Shown here: in pieces, positions 45,550 to 57,179 of the stretch | Numbering within the stretch: the stretch's first letter is position 1 | How the letters are laid out: each line of letters starts with the position of its first letter | Assembly (NCBI GenBank): GCA_021018995.1 | Contig: CM037585.1 | Coordinates: 122,292,831-122,356,830 of the forward strand | Direction of reading: 5' to 3' | DNA length: 64,000 nucleotides | Source of the DNA: Chloranthus sessilifolius | Taxonomy: Eukaryota > Streptophyta > Magnoliopsida > Chloranthales > Chloranthaceae | Position numbers and translations under genes: made by a program | The notes under the pieces: model-generated | What the model saw: the letters and a program-made list of their open reading frames with translations, nothing else | Databases searched by the model: none | Told to the model about the DNA's origin: nothing

Positions 45550-45828
45550 TGTATAACATTTTCCACAATAATATCCACACTAACACAATATTAACAACAA
45601 TCTAAATTGATATATGCCAACAAGATATTAATGTCTAACTTGGATCAAAAACCCTTTTCTTTAAAATAATTTGACATTAAATCTCCATTTCACAATCCTA
45701 AAAGAAGGTAACATTGAGGGCTCATTTTACCATTTTTTTTTTTTAAAAATTGAGTGCGCATTTGGATACACATAAATAAGCAAGTTTTTAACTTTTTTAC
45801 TTTTTAAAATAGAAAATAAATAAGTTCA

Positions 45829-46229
45829 GGGAGCTATTACTTACACACGTTTTTCAAGTGATAGCACCGAATTTAAAGAAAGACTTGATATTTTAGGGAC
45901 ATGTGATATGTAAAAATATAATATGGGTCGTCTGATTTGAAGTTCATGATCAATAGATCTTTGTAACATAAAATTGGAGCAAAACACAATACTTGTCATA
46001 TGATCTTTTGTAGTCAACTGTTGAATTATATAATTGCCTTTGACTCCATTTAATCAAATGATGAAAATTATATTTTGTTCTAATCTTTTGAAATTGACAT
46101 CTTTAAATCATGGCCTTCAAATCAAACGGCTTAGATGCTGTTTTCACATAATAGAGGTCGCCAAACTTGCAAGTCTTTCTTTTAAATTTTGTGCAATCAC
46201 TTGAAAAAAGTGTGCAAGTAATGGCTCCC
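45829..46229. mobile_element. MITE-like element, family M1, copy 3 (best preserved)
   Basis: Left GGGAGCTATTACTTACACAC and right GTGTGCAAGTAATGGCTCCC are inverse. The pairing runs about 60 bp, through TTTTTCAAGTGAT and AAAGAAAGACTT. Flanks ATAAGTTCA and ATAAGCGCT agree at six of nine positions, suggesting an eroded 9-bp TSD. Confidence 0.75.
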
Positions 46230-46399
46230 ATAAGCGCTCAAAAGTTACTTCTAAAAAACTAAAAGCAAACAAATTTTGCTTCTGATTTTTAAAAAGTAAC
46301 TTTTATCTCTATGACCATCACACTATCTTATATTACCTTTATTACCTATATTGTACTCTTTTTAGGAAATATTTGCCTTCTACCGAAGTTTGTATTTTT

Positions 46400-47240
46400 A
46401 TCAAACGTTAAAAAGATTTCTTTATTCTTTAAAGTTTGACTTTTTTTTCAAAATTTGACTATTGTAATATGATAGTGGATAGTAATTATTGATGTCTTAA
46501 TGTGTAACATGGTAGTATATTGCAAAATATTTATTGATCAAATTTTGACTTGTATAATCTGGAAATATATAGTAGCTAATGTTTTGTCAATTTGTATTTT
46601 GGCAAGACATTTTCATTTTTTAGTTTGACTTTTTATTAATAATTGACTTTTAATCAAACTTTTACTAGTATTAATAATTGACTTTTAATTAAACTTTTAA
46701 TAGTAAGTTCATTTGTAATTTGTTAATAAAACTTTTTGTTGATTAAAAATTAACTTTTTATCAAAATATTGCTTTTTCTCAAATTTTAATTAGTGTTAGC
46801 ACTACAAAAAAATATGACTATTAGCGGCAGTTTTTTTTCAAATTTTTTATTAGTCAAAATTTAATTTTTTATCAAACTTTAACTAATGTATCATGACAAT
46901 GAATAGTGGTTAATATTGTTTTAATCTGTAACTTGATAATACATTGTCAAACTTTTATTAGTCAATGTTTGGCTTTTGGTCGAAATTTAACTTTTTATCA
47001 AAATTTGACTAAATGTAACCAAGTAACCAAGTAAAGTGGATTGGAGTTACTAGTGTTACTTGTTACTTGTGAGTATATTGACTTGTATAACTTGATAGTG
47101 AAAAGTTACTACTGCTATGTTAATTTATAACTTAGCAGTGTAAAAGAATTTATTAGTTAAAATTTGACTTTTGGTCAAACTTTGCCTAATATAATATGAT
47201 AGTGGTTATTTTAATAAACTAACTTACATATTTCCTTATA
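46400..47240. repeat. AT-rich degenerate repeat with TTGACTTTTxATCAAA words
   Basis: About fifteen AATTTGACT or TTGACTTTTNATCAAA words plus repeated TGTAAYNTGATAGTGNATAGT units. It is interrupted at 46800-46838 by a truncated CACTA MITE end (CACTACAAAAAAATATGACT). Confidence 0.6.
46800..46838. mobile_element. Truncated CACTA-type MITE, copy 4
   Basis: CACTACAAAAAAATATGACTATTAGCGGCAG-type left end only (positions 46800-46830); the right end is absent. Confidence 0.65.
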
Positions 47241-48336
47241 TTTTATCAAATTAACTTTTACTTTCATGAAAGTAGAAAAAGACAGAAAGTAACTTAAATT
47301 AAAAGTCATTTTTGAAAATATCTTTTATCTAAATAACTTCAGTTGAAAAACCTAGAAATCAGTTATCGAATACTAACATCATGTCAGAAATCAAGAGATT
47401 TTACCATAGGAAAAAGATAAGGTTAGGCTTTCTCATAGCTATTAACTTAGAACTTTTATATGATAATTTATTGTTGGAGTCCACACTCCCTCGAAACAAA
47501 GGAAAAATGAGAGGGATAAAGGATTTGTGATGCTCCGTGAGAAAGAATTTAGGTGATATAGAAATGTAAAGCAAAGAATTTAGGGTGCGTTTGGGATCCA
47601 TCATTTGACGGATGGGATTTGGATTTGAAATCCAGCATTTGGGAACTACTTTTTAACGCTTGACTTTGGGTTTGCCAAAATCCGCTTGACTTTGGGTTTG
47701 CTAAAATCCACCGTCATTTGAAAATGACACCTCTTAAGCAAAATGAAGTATTTCAAATAACACCTCTTGGGAGTCATTTGAAATCCAGAAAATTTGGATT
47801 GCAGTCGAGTCTTCCTGCCAACTCTTCCCTTAGTGCTCTCATCTCACCCTTCGCACTCCTTTGCCAAAAAGAAGGTGCAAACTCATTAGGGTTTCCTCAA
47901 GCTCCCCATTGGCCATAACTGCTAACAACATTGTTCAATCAGCATAAAGGTAAGCTCCTGTCATGATCCGAATTTTTAAAATTTGATTATATGGTCTTAG
48001 ATGATGAGGAGCACAAAATTTCGTATGGGTGCTCCACACCATGTCACTATTCACAAAGAAAGAAAGAATTTGAATTGTATTTGGGCACCAAGCTGGCACC
48101 GAAATTCTAGATTTGCATGCCACTTTTGGCAACTAAATTCTAGAGAGAGAAATAATCATTTTTAGACTCTTCCTCCGGTTAGGCAACTAAGCCCAATCTA
48201 ATCCCATCAATTAAGAGATTTATTTTGCATTAGTGGCAAGGCCACCCTTGATTTCAAATCTTTAGAGTACTAATATTGAACTCTTTCCTTGTGAACAAGT
48301 AAACTTTCCCAATTAAAAGACCCACCTCTATATCTC
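47241..48336. other. Gene-poor host DNA
   Basis: No gene recognised. GGGTGCGTTTGGGATCC near 47584 looks like a hAT/MITE-type terminus, but I could not find its partner. Confidence 0.35.
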
Positions 48337-48538
48337 TCGGATGTTCACAACCTCTCTCTTCATCTCTTGGGTTTCATTCTCATCGCAAACCTTTCTTTCT
48401 CTCTCTAAGATCTCTCGTAGATCAATCTCTCTCTCATCTGCATCCGCTCTCTCGCTCTCTTCTCTTTGCAAGCCGAGTAGCCATCAAAGGATTCAAATCC
48501 ACCACTCCCAACAACAGCCAGTAGCCAAGCCTAGCCCC

Positions 48539-48570
<32 letters not shown>

Positions 48571-48618
48571 ACCGTGACCTAGATCTCTCTTGCCCCAATT
48601 AGCCCAGTCGAGCCCTTA

Positions 48619-48653
<35 letters not shown>

Positions 48654-48906
48654 GTTAACCCAATAGCCCAAGCCCCAACTAATTCCCTCTTTCTCTCTCT
48701 TATCGGTAACCCAAGCAACCATCCTTCTCTCTCTCTCTCTCTATATATATATATAAATATATCTCTTTCTCTCCCCGTTAACCCACTAACCCAAGAAGCT
48801 GTGCAAACCTCGCACTTTTGTCTCTCTTTAACTCTCTCCCTCTCTCTCTATATATAAATATATATTCCCTCATCTCCTTTGTTGAAGCCCTCCTATTAGC
48901 AACCAA

Positions 48907-48947
<41 letters not shown>

Positions 48948-48960
48948 CACATGCCCATCC
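48337..48960. repeat. CT/TA microsatellite cluster
   Basis: At least five (CT)n runs, some continuing into (TA)n (48545-48571, 48620-48652, 48726-48752, 48838-48862, 48908-48945). They are separated by about 80-bp spacers with AACCCAAxxAxCC words, so the unit may be tandemly duplicated. Open frames here reflect composition. Confidence 0.75.
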
Positions 48961-50866
48961 ACCCTATCTCCTTCATACGTCCCAAGCAGCAGCCCTCCTT
49001 CTCCAACAGCCACTGAGACTCTTTCTATACCACCTGTTAAATATCAGCTCCTTATCAAATTAAAACACCACATCCACACCAAACCGGCCTCCCAACCTTC
49101 GCTTCCCATGTTTGATTTCAGCAAGCATAGCAACCCCACTACGCCATCACCATTAGACCCTTCTCTTCTTGCGCATTAGACAGAGGACAACTTCGAGCAC
49201 TAGCCGCTCTCGCTACCCACAATAAGGATGTGCTATAGATACACTCCAAAACAGAGCACCACTCTTCTGCAATTAAACTCATCAAAGCGAGCCAACCCGG
49301 ACACGTCTGCGATCATTGAGCAAGGTCAGACGTTAAAGCAGGGTCCTGCCAATCCAACCGATCAAAAGCTCATGTTAAGTGGGTGCCCTTCTATCCATCC
49401 AAATTTACACTTTTACATTTTATATGATGAATTTATAAAAACTATAATTTTCCATTCTTAGGTTTTGTATGGATTCACAAGACGGTTATGGTCAAAGGGT
49501 TGACCCAATGGTTGGACCCATCGGCCGAGAACTATAGTATACTATATCTTTCCACATGACACGCAAGTGTGCCGGAAAAATGGATCTCGAGGACTATAAA
49601 TTGTGCACAAAGGAAGACTATGTCAAGGATGGGCTGCTGCCCTGTTCTGTGTTGACTGCGCACTCGATGTAGAGGTCTTCGTTTAACCATTTTAATCTCG
49701 AGGATCTGATCAGTTTCTGACCTCGGTCAAACCGTGGACTCCCCATAAAATCATATGCTTTATACATCTAACGGTTCATATTAATCCGCATGTCCTTATT
49801 TTTATAAATTTTATTACCTCAAATATGTAAATATATTTATTTACACTTATAATATTTTCTGCGTTTATTTATGTAAATCTGCATATACATTGGCTAAAGG
49901 GTCCAGTTTGACCCATTAAATTAAGAGAACCACAAACATATGAGTCGAGACCTATGGATCTAAATAAAAATCATTTGGCCATCTATGAAATCGATGGTCA
50001 AATTTTGATTATAATAAACAAAATTTGGTCTTTGAACCACCTAAAGTGGTGCACATAACCACATAAATTCCTGCACTTTATGCGTATGGCACCTTAGTCT
50101 AGGGTCTAGTTTGAACCCTTTAGATCTCAAGTTTTAGACCGAACTGGGATAGGAGACACCAAGAAGGATCCCCCATAAATTTTGAATCGGCTCCCATCCG
50201 ACGGATAGTTTTGTCTAAAAACAGATCTAGCCGATTTAGGCTGCTATGCAAGTTTTTCAAAAATAATGAAGGGCTTTATACTCTTAGACACCCATCGTCA
50301 AAGGGCATGTTTGACTCCCTACCTGACCTCGAAAATAATGAAACTAGTGAGGGGTCCGAATGGAAACCCACCTTTAAAATTAGAAGAATCTTTTAGATAG
50401 ATCTTAAAATCACTCCAAGATGGTGTACACCACTCGATGATCATACGATGAATCGACTTTGATCAAAATTCTGAACCATTTAGTTAATAGTTTAAATGAT
50501 CAAACCAATATTGGAAATCATATGGAACCTAAACATCCATTACACTAATGGTGTCGGTAGGATTAGATTATCTTAAACTCGATCACGTTCACCTTAAAAT
50601 GTGTGTATCGAATATTCGATGATTTATAAGTGATTGAGTCATACCGAGACTAAATCTTATCGAAATCACGTGAATGACTAGTCTGTTTTCATCAGGTCGA
50701 TCTAATGAGAACAGTCTATCATCATTTTATGACACACATCATAGGGTTATGTATTGATTTACTCATGACCTTTATGTATCTCTCTCCTTTAACGAAAAGT
50801 CGAGTGTACCTAAGAGACTCTAAACTACTTTCTTGCTTAGTTAAGACCTTAGGTCTCCATTTAACG
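48961..50866. other. Intergenic DNA, nothing recognised
   Basis: No gene, RNA or clear transposon terminus seen on either strand. Confidence 0.4.
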
Positions 50867-53368
50867 TGTGATAGCCCGGACCGTGCCCTTAGCTAAGCAC
50901 GGAACATTGGCATATCAAGCATAAAATGAAACAATAAAGGAGCTGCGGAATTTAAATCTATATTAAGTAATTCTCCAAAAGACAGTTCTACCCTCATGCC
51001 ACTGCGTGAATGGAGAACCGATCCGAACCATCGATGATAGCAATCATCACGGATGGTTCGTCCCAAAAGAATAATCCTAACTCAATATATACATGATTTA
51101 AACAAAACAAGGCTTGACATACCAAGCCGTACTAATCTCTCTCGAAAGCCCTCAAAGTGGCACAACGGAGTTCTCTAGAAGAAGTCCTCAGGAGGTGGCT
51201 CCAACTCTTCGCCGGCCGCAAGGTCCGACTCACCGGGGTCAGCGTCTCCTGAAGCCTCGGCAGCTGCTAGTAGTGGACCTGCGACGTATAGTCTATAGGG
51301 TGAGCTACATCCTAGCTCAATAGGGAACAAAACACAGTTGAACATATAAATTATTACTCACATATATTCCATGATATGTCATGCATGATGTGTCTATGCA
51401 GTTATTGATGAAAGCAGTTAAAAAGCATTTCATTTTACTGTTAATTACTTATGTTTTCATTTATTCATGAATGATGCTGAAAAGGCCTAAAGCAAAACTT
51501 AAACTTTCAACTTAAGTAGTCCCCGAGCAATATAGCATCGAGCCCCGATGAGATACCCTTCATCGTCACCTATATAGACACTTTTAACGTATTCCCTGGG
51601 AATACCATATAGTACCCAAGCCCCTTTCCCCTGGGTATTGGTGGCGGGGTTTCACTTGTCTCAAATCAACACCCCTGGGGTGTACTTACTATGTGCGGAT
51701 AAGCCTCCGCACTGGCTTACGGTTTCGCCGCCGTATCGGTCACGGAAATCCTGCGTGTCGTCAGTGGATATCCCACCACGTCGGTGGGGTACCCTATCAA
51801 ACCTCAAATAACAAAAATATCGGTGCCTTACATATAGTTATTCACCGTGTAAATGTGCTATCTTATATCAGTTAGGCCCTATCAATCATGATTCAATCTT
51901 GGATACATCCCTGGGATGTATCCATTTACTTGCATCACACCTGATGCTCTTATCTCTTTACTTCTTCATCCCCTGGGGATGGCTCATTATACTTACTCTT
52001 ATGGGTGTTACTCACATACACTTTTCACAATTCTTAAGCAATAAATATTTGAATTTGAATTCTATATCACTACATACATGCTCTTGTAAAATAAAGTACA
52101 TGTTCAAGGTGTTTCCTACCTCAAGTCTTTGTTTGCTCAACGCATCAAGGTCCCACGTGGCTCCTTGTGCATTGGTTCACACGTACCACCTATGGTACCA
52201 CATAACAGGTGAAACACATCACTAAGGATGCAATAAAGAAGGTCCAAGACCCTCCAAGAATCTTAAAGTCAAACTCAAAAGTTAACATAATTTATCTCAG
52301 TCGATTAATCGAACTCCAAAATCGATTAATCGAATCTGATTCGATTAATCGATTTCCAAAATCGATTAATCGAAAGTCAATATCGATTAATCGATTCTCA
52401 AATCGATTAATCGAGATTTTCATTCGATTAATCGAATCCTAATTCGATTAATCGAAATTCTCTGTTCAGCCAAGTCGATTCTCAATTCGAGTAATCGAGT
52501 TCCTAAAATCGATTAATCGATCCCAAATCGATTAATCGAAAATTGAAATCGATTAATCGAAATCCCATTTCGATTAGTCGATTTTCCCAAATCTTTTCCT
52601 CCAGCCCCCCTGGGGTCCACTGGAGGTTCCCAGTCGATTAATCGATACCCAAATCGATTAATCGAAATCCAAAGTCGATTAATCGAACTCCAATTCGATT
52701 AATCGAAATCGAGGTCCACTGACTTTTCAACTTCTTGGCCAATTTTGATTAATCGAAACCCAATTTCGATTAATCGAAATTGTCAGATTCAGCCCCCTCT
52801 TGGCTGTTCTTCTCACTCTTTTTCCACACTTTTTCCTCTATTTTTCTAAACCATTTTCCTATGATTTAAACCATTTTCAACTACAATCTAACCTCTACAA
52901 TCTATGCATTTTATTCACAAAAATTTACCTTGAATCAATCTCAAATTGATTTCAAATCAAGTGGTTGGAAGGCTAGGGTTCCAGCTTTGCTTGAACGGAT
53001 TCCTTGCGCAGAATCGACCTCTTTAATACTTGAATCCCCCTTCCAATAACCCACAATGACTCCTTGCTTTATCACCCTCTTTTCTCCTCTCTCTCTCTTC
53101 TTTACTTTTCTCTCAACAACCAAACCATTGATTTTAGGGTTATTAAACCCTTTTATCTCCCCCCTAGCTTGTGTGTTGAGCACATGCACCTCAATAGGTG
53201 TATGTGACTTTAAATTTTCAACACACACCACACAGACACTCAACCCATCACATCTCATCCGTTCATCACACCCCATACTAACTATTGGACTTCTATTTGG
53301 TCAAACCTATGACCGATCGGGCACGGATCCCGAGGTCATAGTTTAGCATGATTTTTTGGGCTATTACA
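50867..53368 (-). repeat. 3' LTR of Gypsy-2
   Basis: 2502 bp, plus-strand ends TGTGATAGCCC and GGGCTATTACA. The palindrome array is at 52296-52785. A 111-codon open frame (52941-53276, minus) recurs in the other LTR but has no recognisable domain. Confidence 0.95.
52296..52785. repeat. TCGATTAATCGA palindrome array in 3' LTR
   Basis: About 16 exact 12-bp palindromes plus a few one-base variants. Successive starts are mostly 19-21 bp apart within runs. Confidence 0.9.
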
Positions 53369-53400
53369 TCCTCCCAACCTTGGGAATTTTCGTCCTCGAA
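53369..53400 (-). other. Polypurine tract region of Gypsy-2
   Basis: Minus strand GAGGACGAAAATTCCCAAGG then TTGGGAGGA directly before TGTAATAGCCC. Confidence 0.8.
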
Positions 53401-53562
53401 AATAACCCAAGGCTCATCGGTCTGGGTCTCTCCCCCCCCACACTCTCAGGTGAGGCGGTCCAGTTGACTCAGACGCATTAAATTAGTTACATACACCAGC
53501 ATAGAATTTAAATTTGACGAATTTGAACAATGTGCACAAAAATTTTTGGATTTCTATTAATA

Positions 53563-55127
53563 TCAGAAAATTTTTACAAGGCGCCACATGAGTTGGCGTA
53601 CAAAATATACATCTATACAATCATGACTCATACAAAAGAAAGATACCATCTGAGTGACGATGATGGCCAGTGGTCTGGGCTGCTTGGGCAGTGGCTGCGG
53701 TGGTGGCGACTGTGGTGGAAGCGTCTCAGTCGGTGGAGCGGAGGCAGGTGTGGAAGGAGCCGCGTCTGTAGTGATAGTGGTGGGATGGAAGACGGGTCCC
53801 CTGTGGAAGGCTGTGCGTCCGGCTGTCCACTCCTCCTCATGGGCGAGGTAGCGGCGGTAGTCGATCGGGTAGATGTGGCGGAGGGTGTGAAAGAGGAGGA
53901 AGTCCATCCTCCGGTTCATGCGTTCATTGTTGGCCTCCATACGGGCCAACACCTCCTCTATGGTCGGCCCAGATGATGCGGCGCGCCGGCGGTAGGACGA
54001 GGTGGGTGTCGCGGGCGCGGAGTGGGCAGGTGGCGTCGGTGAGGCGGTGATGAGGAGCCCTCTCTCAAGGCTCGGTGGGTGTGCCCACCCATGGGTGGGT
54101 CTCGTGGTGGTGGGGTGGTGGCGGTGCTGGCTGGGGCTCCTGGAGCGGGACCCGGAGCCGGTAGGGTCCGCTTTAGTAGGTTATAGCTACGGGCCCATGA
54201 AGACCTAGAGAATGTCTTCACGCAGTCCGTAGCCCTCATCTCGTGAGGAGAGACGGTGTAGGAGGGATTGTCGGAGTAGCACTCCAACATGCTCGATATA
54301 AGGCGAGCGTAAGGCATCTTCTCCTTGGGCCTTAGGTTGTCCTTCATCAGCTTGCCCTTTATATACCTCATCCCCTCAAGGATGAGCATGGTGGCGTCAA
54401 ATCACCGGCCACAGAAGGCCGAGTAAAGTGCCTGCTGCACTTTCTCCACGCTTGGTGTCGTGGGCGATAGGGTACAAATTACACTTGACCACCGAGTCAA
54501 GCATCCACATGTAGTGGGGAAGGTCAACCCTCTTTATGGAGGATCCCGACCCCTTCTTTCCATTGGTCATGCGAGTCATGACCTCCTCAAAGCGAGGTTC
54601 CTCCTCAAAGGGTGGGAATAGGGTGGTCTCTGGGGTAAAATCGAGGTAGCATTCAAGCACCTCGTGTATGTGACGACGAGTGATCGTGTAGTCGCGACCC
54701 TCAATAGTGGTCTTGATCACATCGTCCGGGCCGTCCACAAGCCCTTGAAAGAATAATCTCACCAATCTAGGGTAGTAAGAACCGGATTGGTTTGAGAAGG
54801 TTGAGACCGGCGTTATTAAGATAGTTTGAGCCCATTGGGTCTCGCTTGCACTGTCGGGATTGGTGAATAGGGTAGGGTCGATAATGACCGGTCTTGGCTG
54901 CCCACCATTCATTTGGTTGTACCACATTGGTGGGTGGTGGTGGCATGGGCGTGGATCGGGAAGACTTCACAGACAGATGCGCTCGTCGAACCGGAGGTGG
55001 TCTCCGATGTCGACGGTGACGGAGTCCTCACCGGCGATGGGGTAGGTGGTGGTGGTGCGGCGTTCTTACGCCTAACCGGCAACTTAGAGGTTGCCTTCTT
55101 CGAAGACAACCGGGTTTTGGGCGGCAT
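53563..55127 (-). pseudogene. Accessory ORF downstream of pol (putative plant-transposon-protein-like), broken by shifts
   Basis: Starts MPPKTRLSSKKATSKLPVRR (55127), a basic leader followed by a Pro/Ser/Thr-rich tract. After one frameshift near 54960 comes the core (54927-54397): SGSYYPRLVRLFFQGLVDGP, IEGRDYTITRRHIHEVLECY, then VDLPHYMWMLDSVVKCNLYP. Another frame follows with a stop near 54402, ATMLILEGMRYIKGKLMKDN and MPYARLISSMLECY (54389 on), then Pro-rich text. Last is a coiled-coil-like tail ARMEANNERMNRRMDFLLFH (53952 on). The core resembles, by recall, the Pfam domain called putative plant transposon protein; it is not a gag, pol or envelope-type sequence. Original length was roughly 500 aa. 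It has its own TATA box and palindrome array upstream. Function unknown. Confidence 0.6.
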
Positions 55128-55345
55128 GGTGGTGAGATAAGCTTAACTAGGGTTTCTCTAACTCAAATTGAAGGGAAAAACACAAATTTAGGGTTTACCG
55201 TGGGTTTTGGATGCAATTTCGGAAGTGAATCGACGGCAAATCCCAACCCTAGAGCGCCGGATGGTCGGAGAAGGAGAAGAAGATGAAGCGCCAAAAACCC
55301 GAGAGCTCAAAAGATTTCGAATGGCAAATGAAATCCCCAAATTTT

Positions 55346-55353
55346 TATATATA
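55346..55353 (-). promoter_or_regulatory. TATA box before the accessory ORF
   Basis: CCTATATATAAAAAT on the minus strand, about 220 bp upstream of the accessory ATG and within 20 bp of the last palindrome of the array. Confidence 0.55.
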
Positions 55354-55361
55354 GGCCTCGG

Positions 55362-56152
55362 CTCGATTAATCGAATTTCAGAATCGATTAATCGATATTC
55401 AAAACTAGGTTAAGCCGCTTAAAATCGATTAATCGATTTCCCAAATCGATTAATCGAAAGTCAAATTCGATTAATCGAAACCATTTCGATTAATCGAAAT
55501 CGTATCTGTTTAAATTTTTACGTTTTTGAGCTCATCGATTGAGCGATCGATTAATAAAATCCATTTCGATTAATCGAATTTCAAAATCGATTAATCAATT
55601 TCACTGATTAATCAAATCGATAACTAAATTTAAATTTCCTTAAGTTATTCGATTAATCGAAACCCAATTCGATTAATCGAAATTTCAAAATCGATTAATC
55701 GAAATTCACTTCGATTAATCGAAATCGTCTATCTGTCTTCAATTTATTCCAAGTCCCTTTAGTAAATCGATTAATCGAGGTTCCAGTTCGATTAATCGAA
55801 ATCTCAAATCGATTAATCAAACTTCTTCGATTAATCAAAATTCCATTAATTTATTCCCAATTTCTTCTAACATTCCCAATTTGTTCGATTAATCGAACTT
55901 GCAGTTCGATTAATTGAATTCCCAATTCGATTAATCGAATTCCCAATTCGATTAATCGAATTCCCAAAATCGATCAATCGATCCCAAATCGATTAATCAA
56001 AATTATAACTCGATCAATCGAAATTTCATTTTATGTATATTCTAACTCTTATTCAAATTTCCAGTCACTGGCACCTGCCAGTCGACTAATCGAACAAAAT
56101 CGATTAATCAAAATTCCAAATCGATTAATCGATTTGAAATTCGATTAATCGG
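55362..56152. repeat. Internal TCGATTAATCGA palindrome array
   Basis: About 17 exact copies of the 12-bp palindrome and about ten one-base variants, many 20-21 bp apart. It lies between the end of pol and the accessory ORF. Confidence 0.9.
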
Positions 56153-56369
56153 TTTTGCCCAATTTCCTTAGACTTTCAAGTTCTTTGGTTCTTTGATTGT
56201 TTTTGACAATTTATGACATCAAGTGGTTCGTAGAACCATAAAAACACATTCACTTGGTCATGTACATACAAAAATCTGTTCCCTTAGTCATCCTTTTGAG
56301 CAAAATTTCCATCGAATTACAAGTCTCGTGGAGATTTCCACAAACACGTTTGTGGTTTACATTGAATTC

Positions 56370-57179
56370 TCACGTCGTTGGAAACAAGGCTAAATATTGT
56401 TCTTTCACATCGGCCTCTCGTTCCCAAGTAGCCTCTTCTTTTGGATGATTGTTCCACCGAACAAGCACTAAGGGAATCACTTTAGTGCGCAGTACTTGTT
56501 CCTTTCGATCCAAGATTTCCATTGGTTCCTCTATCATGCTCATGTCCTCACACATCTCTATAGGTTGCTTTCCTAATACATGAGACGGATCATTCACGTA
56601 CTTCCTGAGCATCGATATGTGGAACACGTTATGTACTCGATCAAACAGCGGTGGTAAACCAACGCGATACGCAACTTCACCTACGCGTCCCAAAATTTTG
56701 AATGGTCCAACATAACGTGGACTTAACTTCCCTCTCTTGCCAAATCTCATTACACCTTTCATAGGTGACACTTTCACAAACACGTGCTCGCCCACTTTAT
56801 AGTCGACACTAGTCCGCTTCATATCGGCGTAACTTTTCTGTCTACTCTGTGCTGACTTCAGCCTTTCTCTGATAATTCGAACAATAGTAGCGTTATCTTC
56901 AAGTAGTTTTGGTCCTAACATAAATTTCTCACCTGTTTCCTCCCAATTGAGGGGTGATTTGCATCGTCGTCCATACAGAGCTTCATACGGTGCCATGCCA
57001 ATGCTCGTTTGGAAACTGTTGTTGTATGCGAACTCGAGCATCGGTAGATACTCATCCCAGTATCCTTGCATATCAAGCATGCATGCTCTGAGCATGTCTT
57101 CTATTACTTGGTTCACTCGCTCTGTCTGCCCATCAGTTTGGGGATGAAAAGCTGAACTAAAGTCTAGTCGTGTTCCCAT
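56370..57179 (-). pseudogene. Gypsy-2 integrase C-terminal half with chromodomain-like tail
   Basis: Open for 269 codons: MGTRLDFSSAFHPQTDGQTE, with Glu of the DDE triad in TERVNQ; YNNSFQTSIGMAPYEALYGR; then KRGKLSPRYVGPFKILGRVG, the GPY/F module. The end, LVLVRWNNHPKEEATWERE, is a chromodomain-type tail as in Tekay-type chromoviruses. It terminates naturally at 56370. It is separated from the upstream half by a single TAA at 57183-57185, where Gln (CAA) is expected. Confidence 0.9.

Noticed and set aside
48341-49063. Ser/Leu-rich ORFs
   Set aside because: They translate (CT)n microsatellites; no domain or start context.
52296-52785. Palindrome array resembling a CRISPR array
   Set aside because: Repeats are 12-bp palindromes with 7-9 bp spacers inside a plant LTR. 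There are no cas genes and the context is eukaryotic.
52941-53276. 111-aa ORF (minus) present in both Gypsy-2 LTRs
   Set aside because: Its conservation follows from the LTRs being about 1% diverged. No domain, and the opposite strand is open over much of the same span.
53530-54208. Gly/Trp-rich plus-strand ORFs (148 aa, 65 aa, 68 aa)
   Set aside because: They are antisense shadows of the Pro-rich parts of the accessory ORF.
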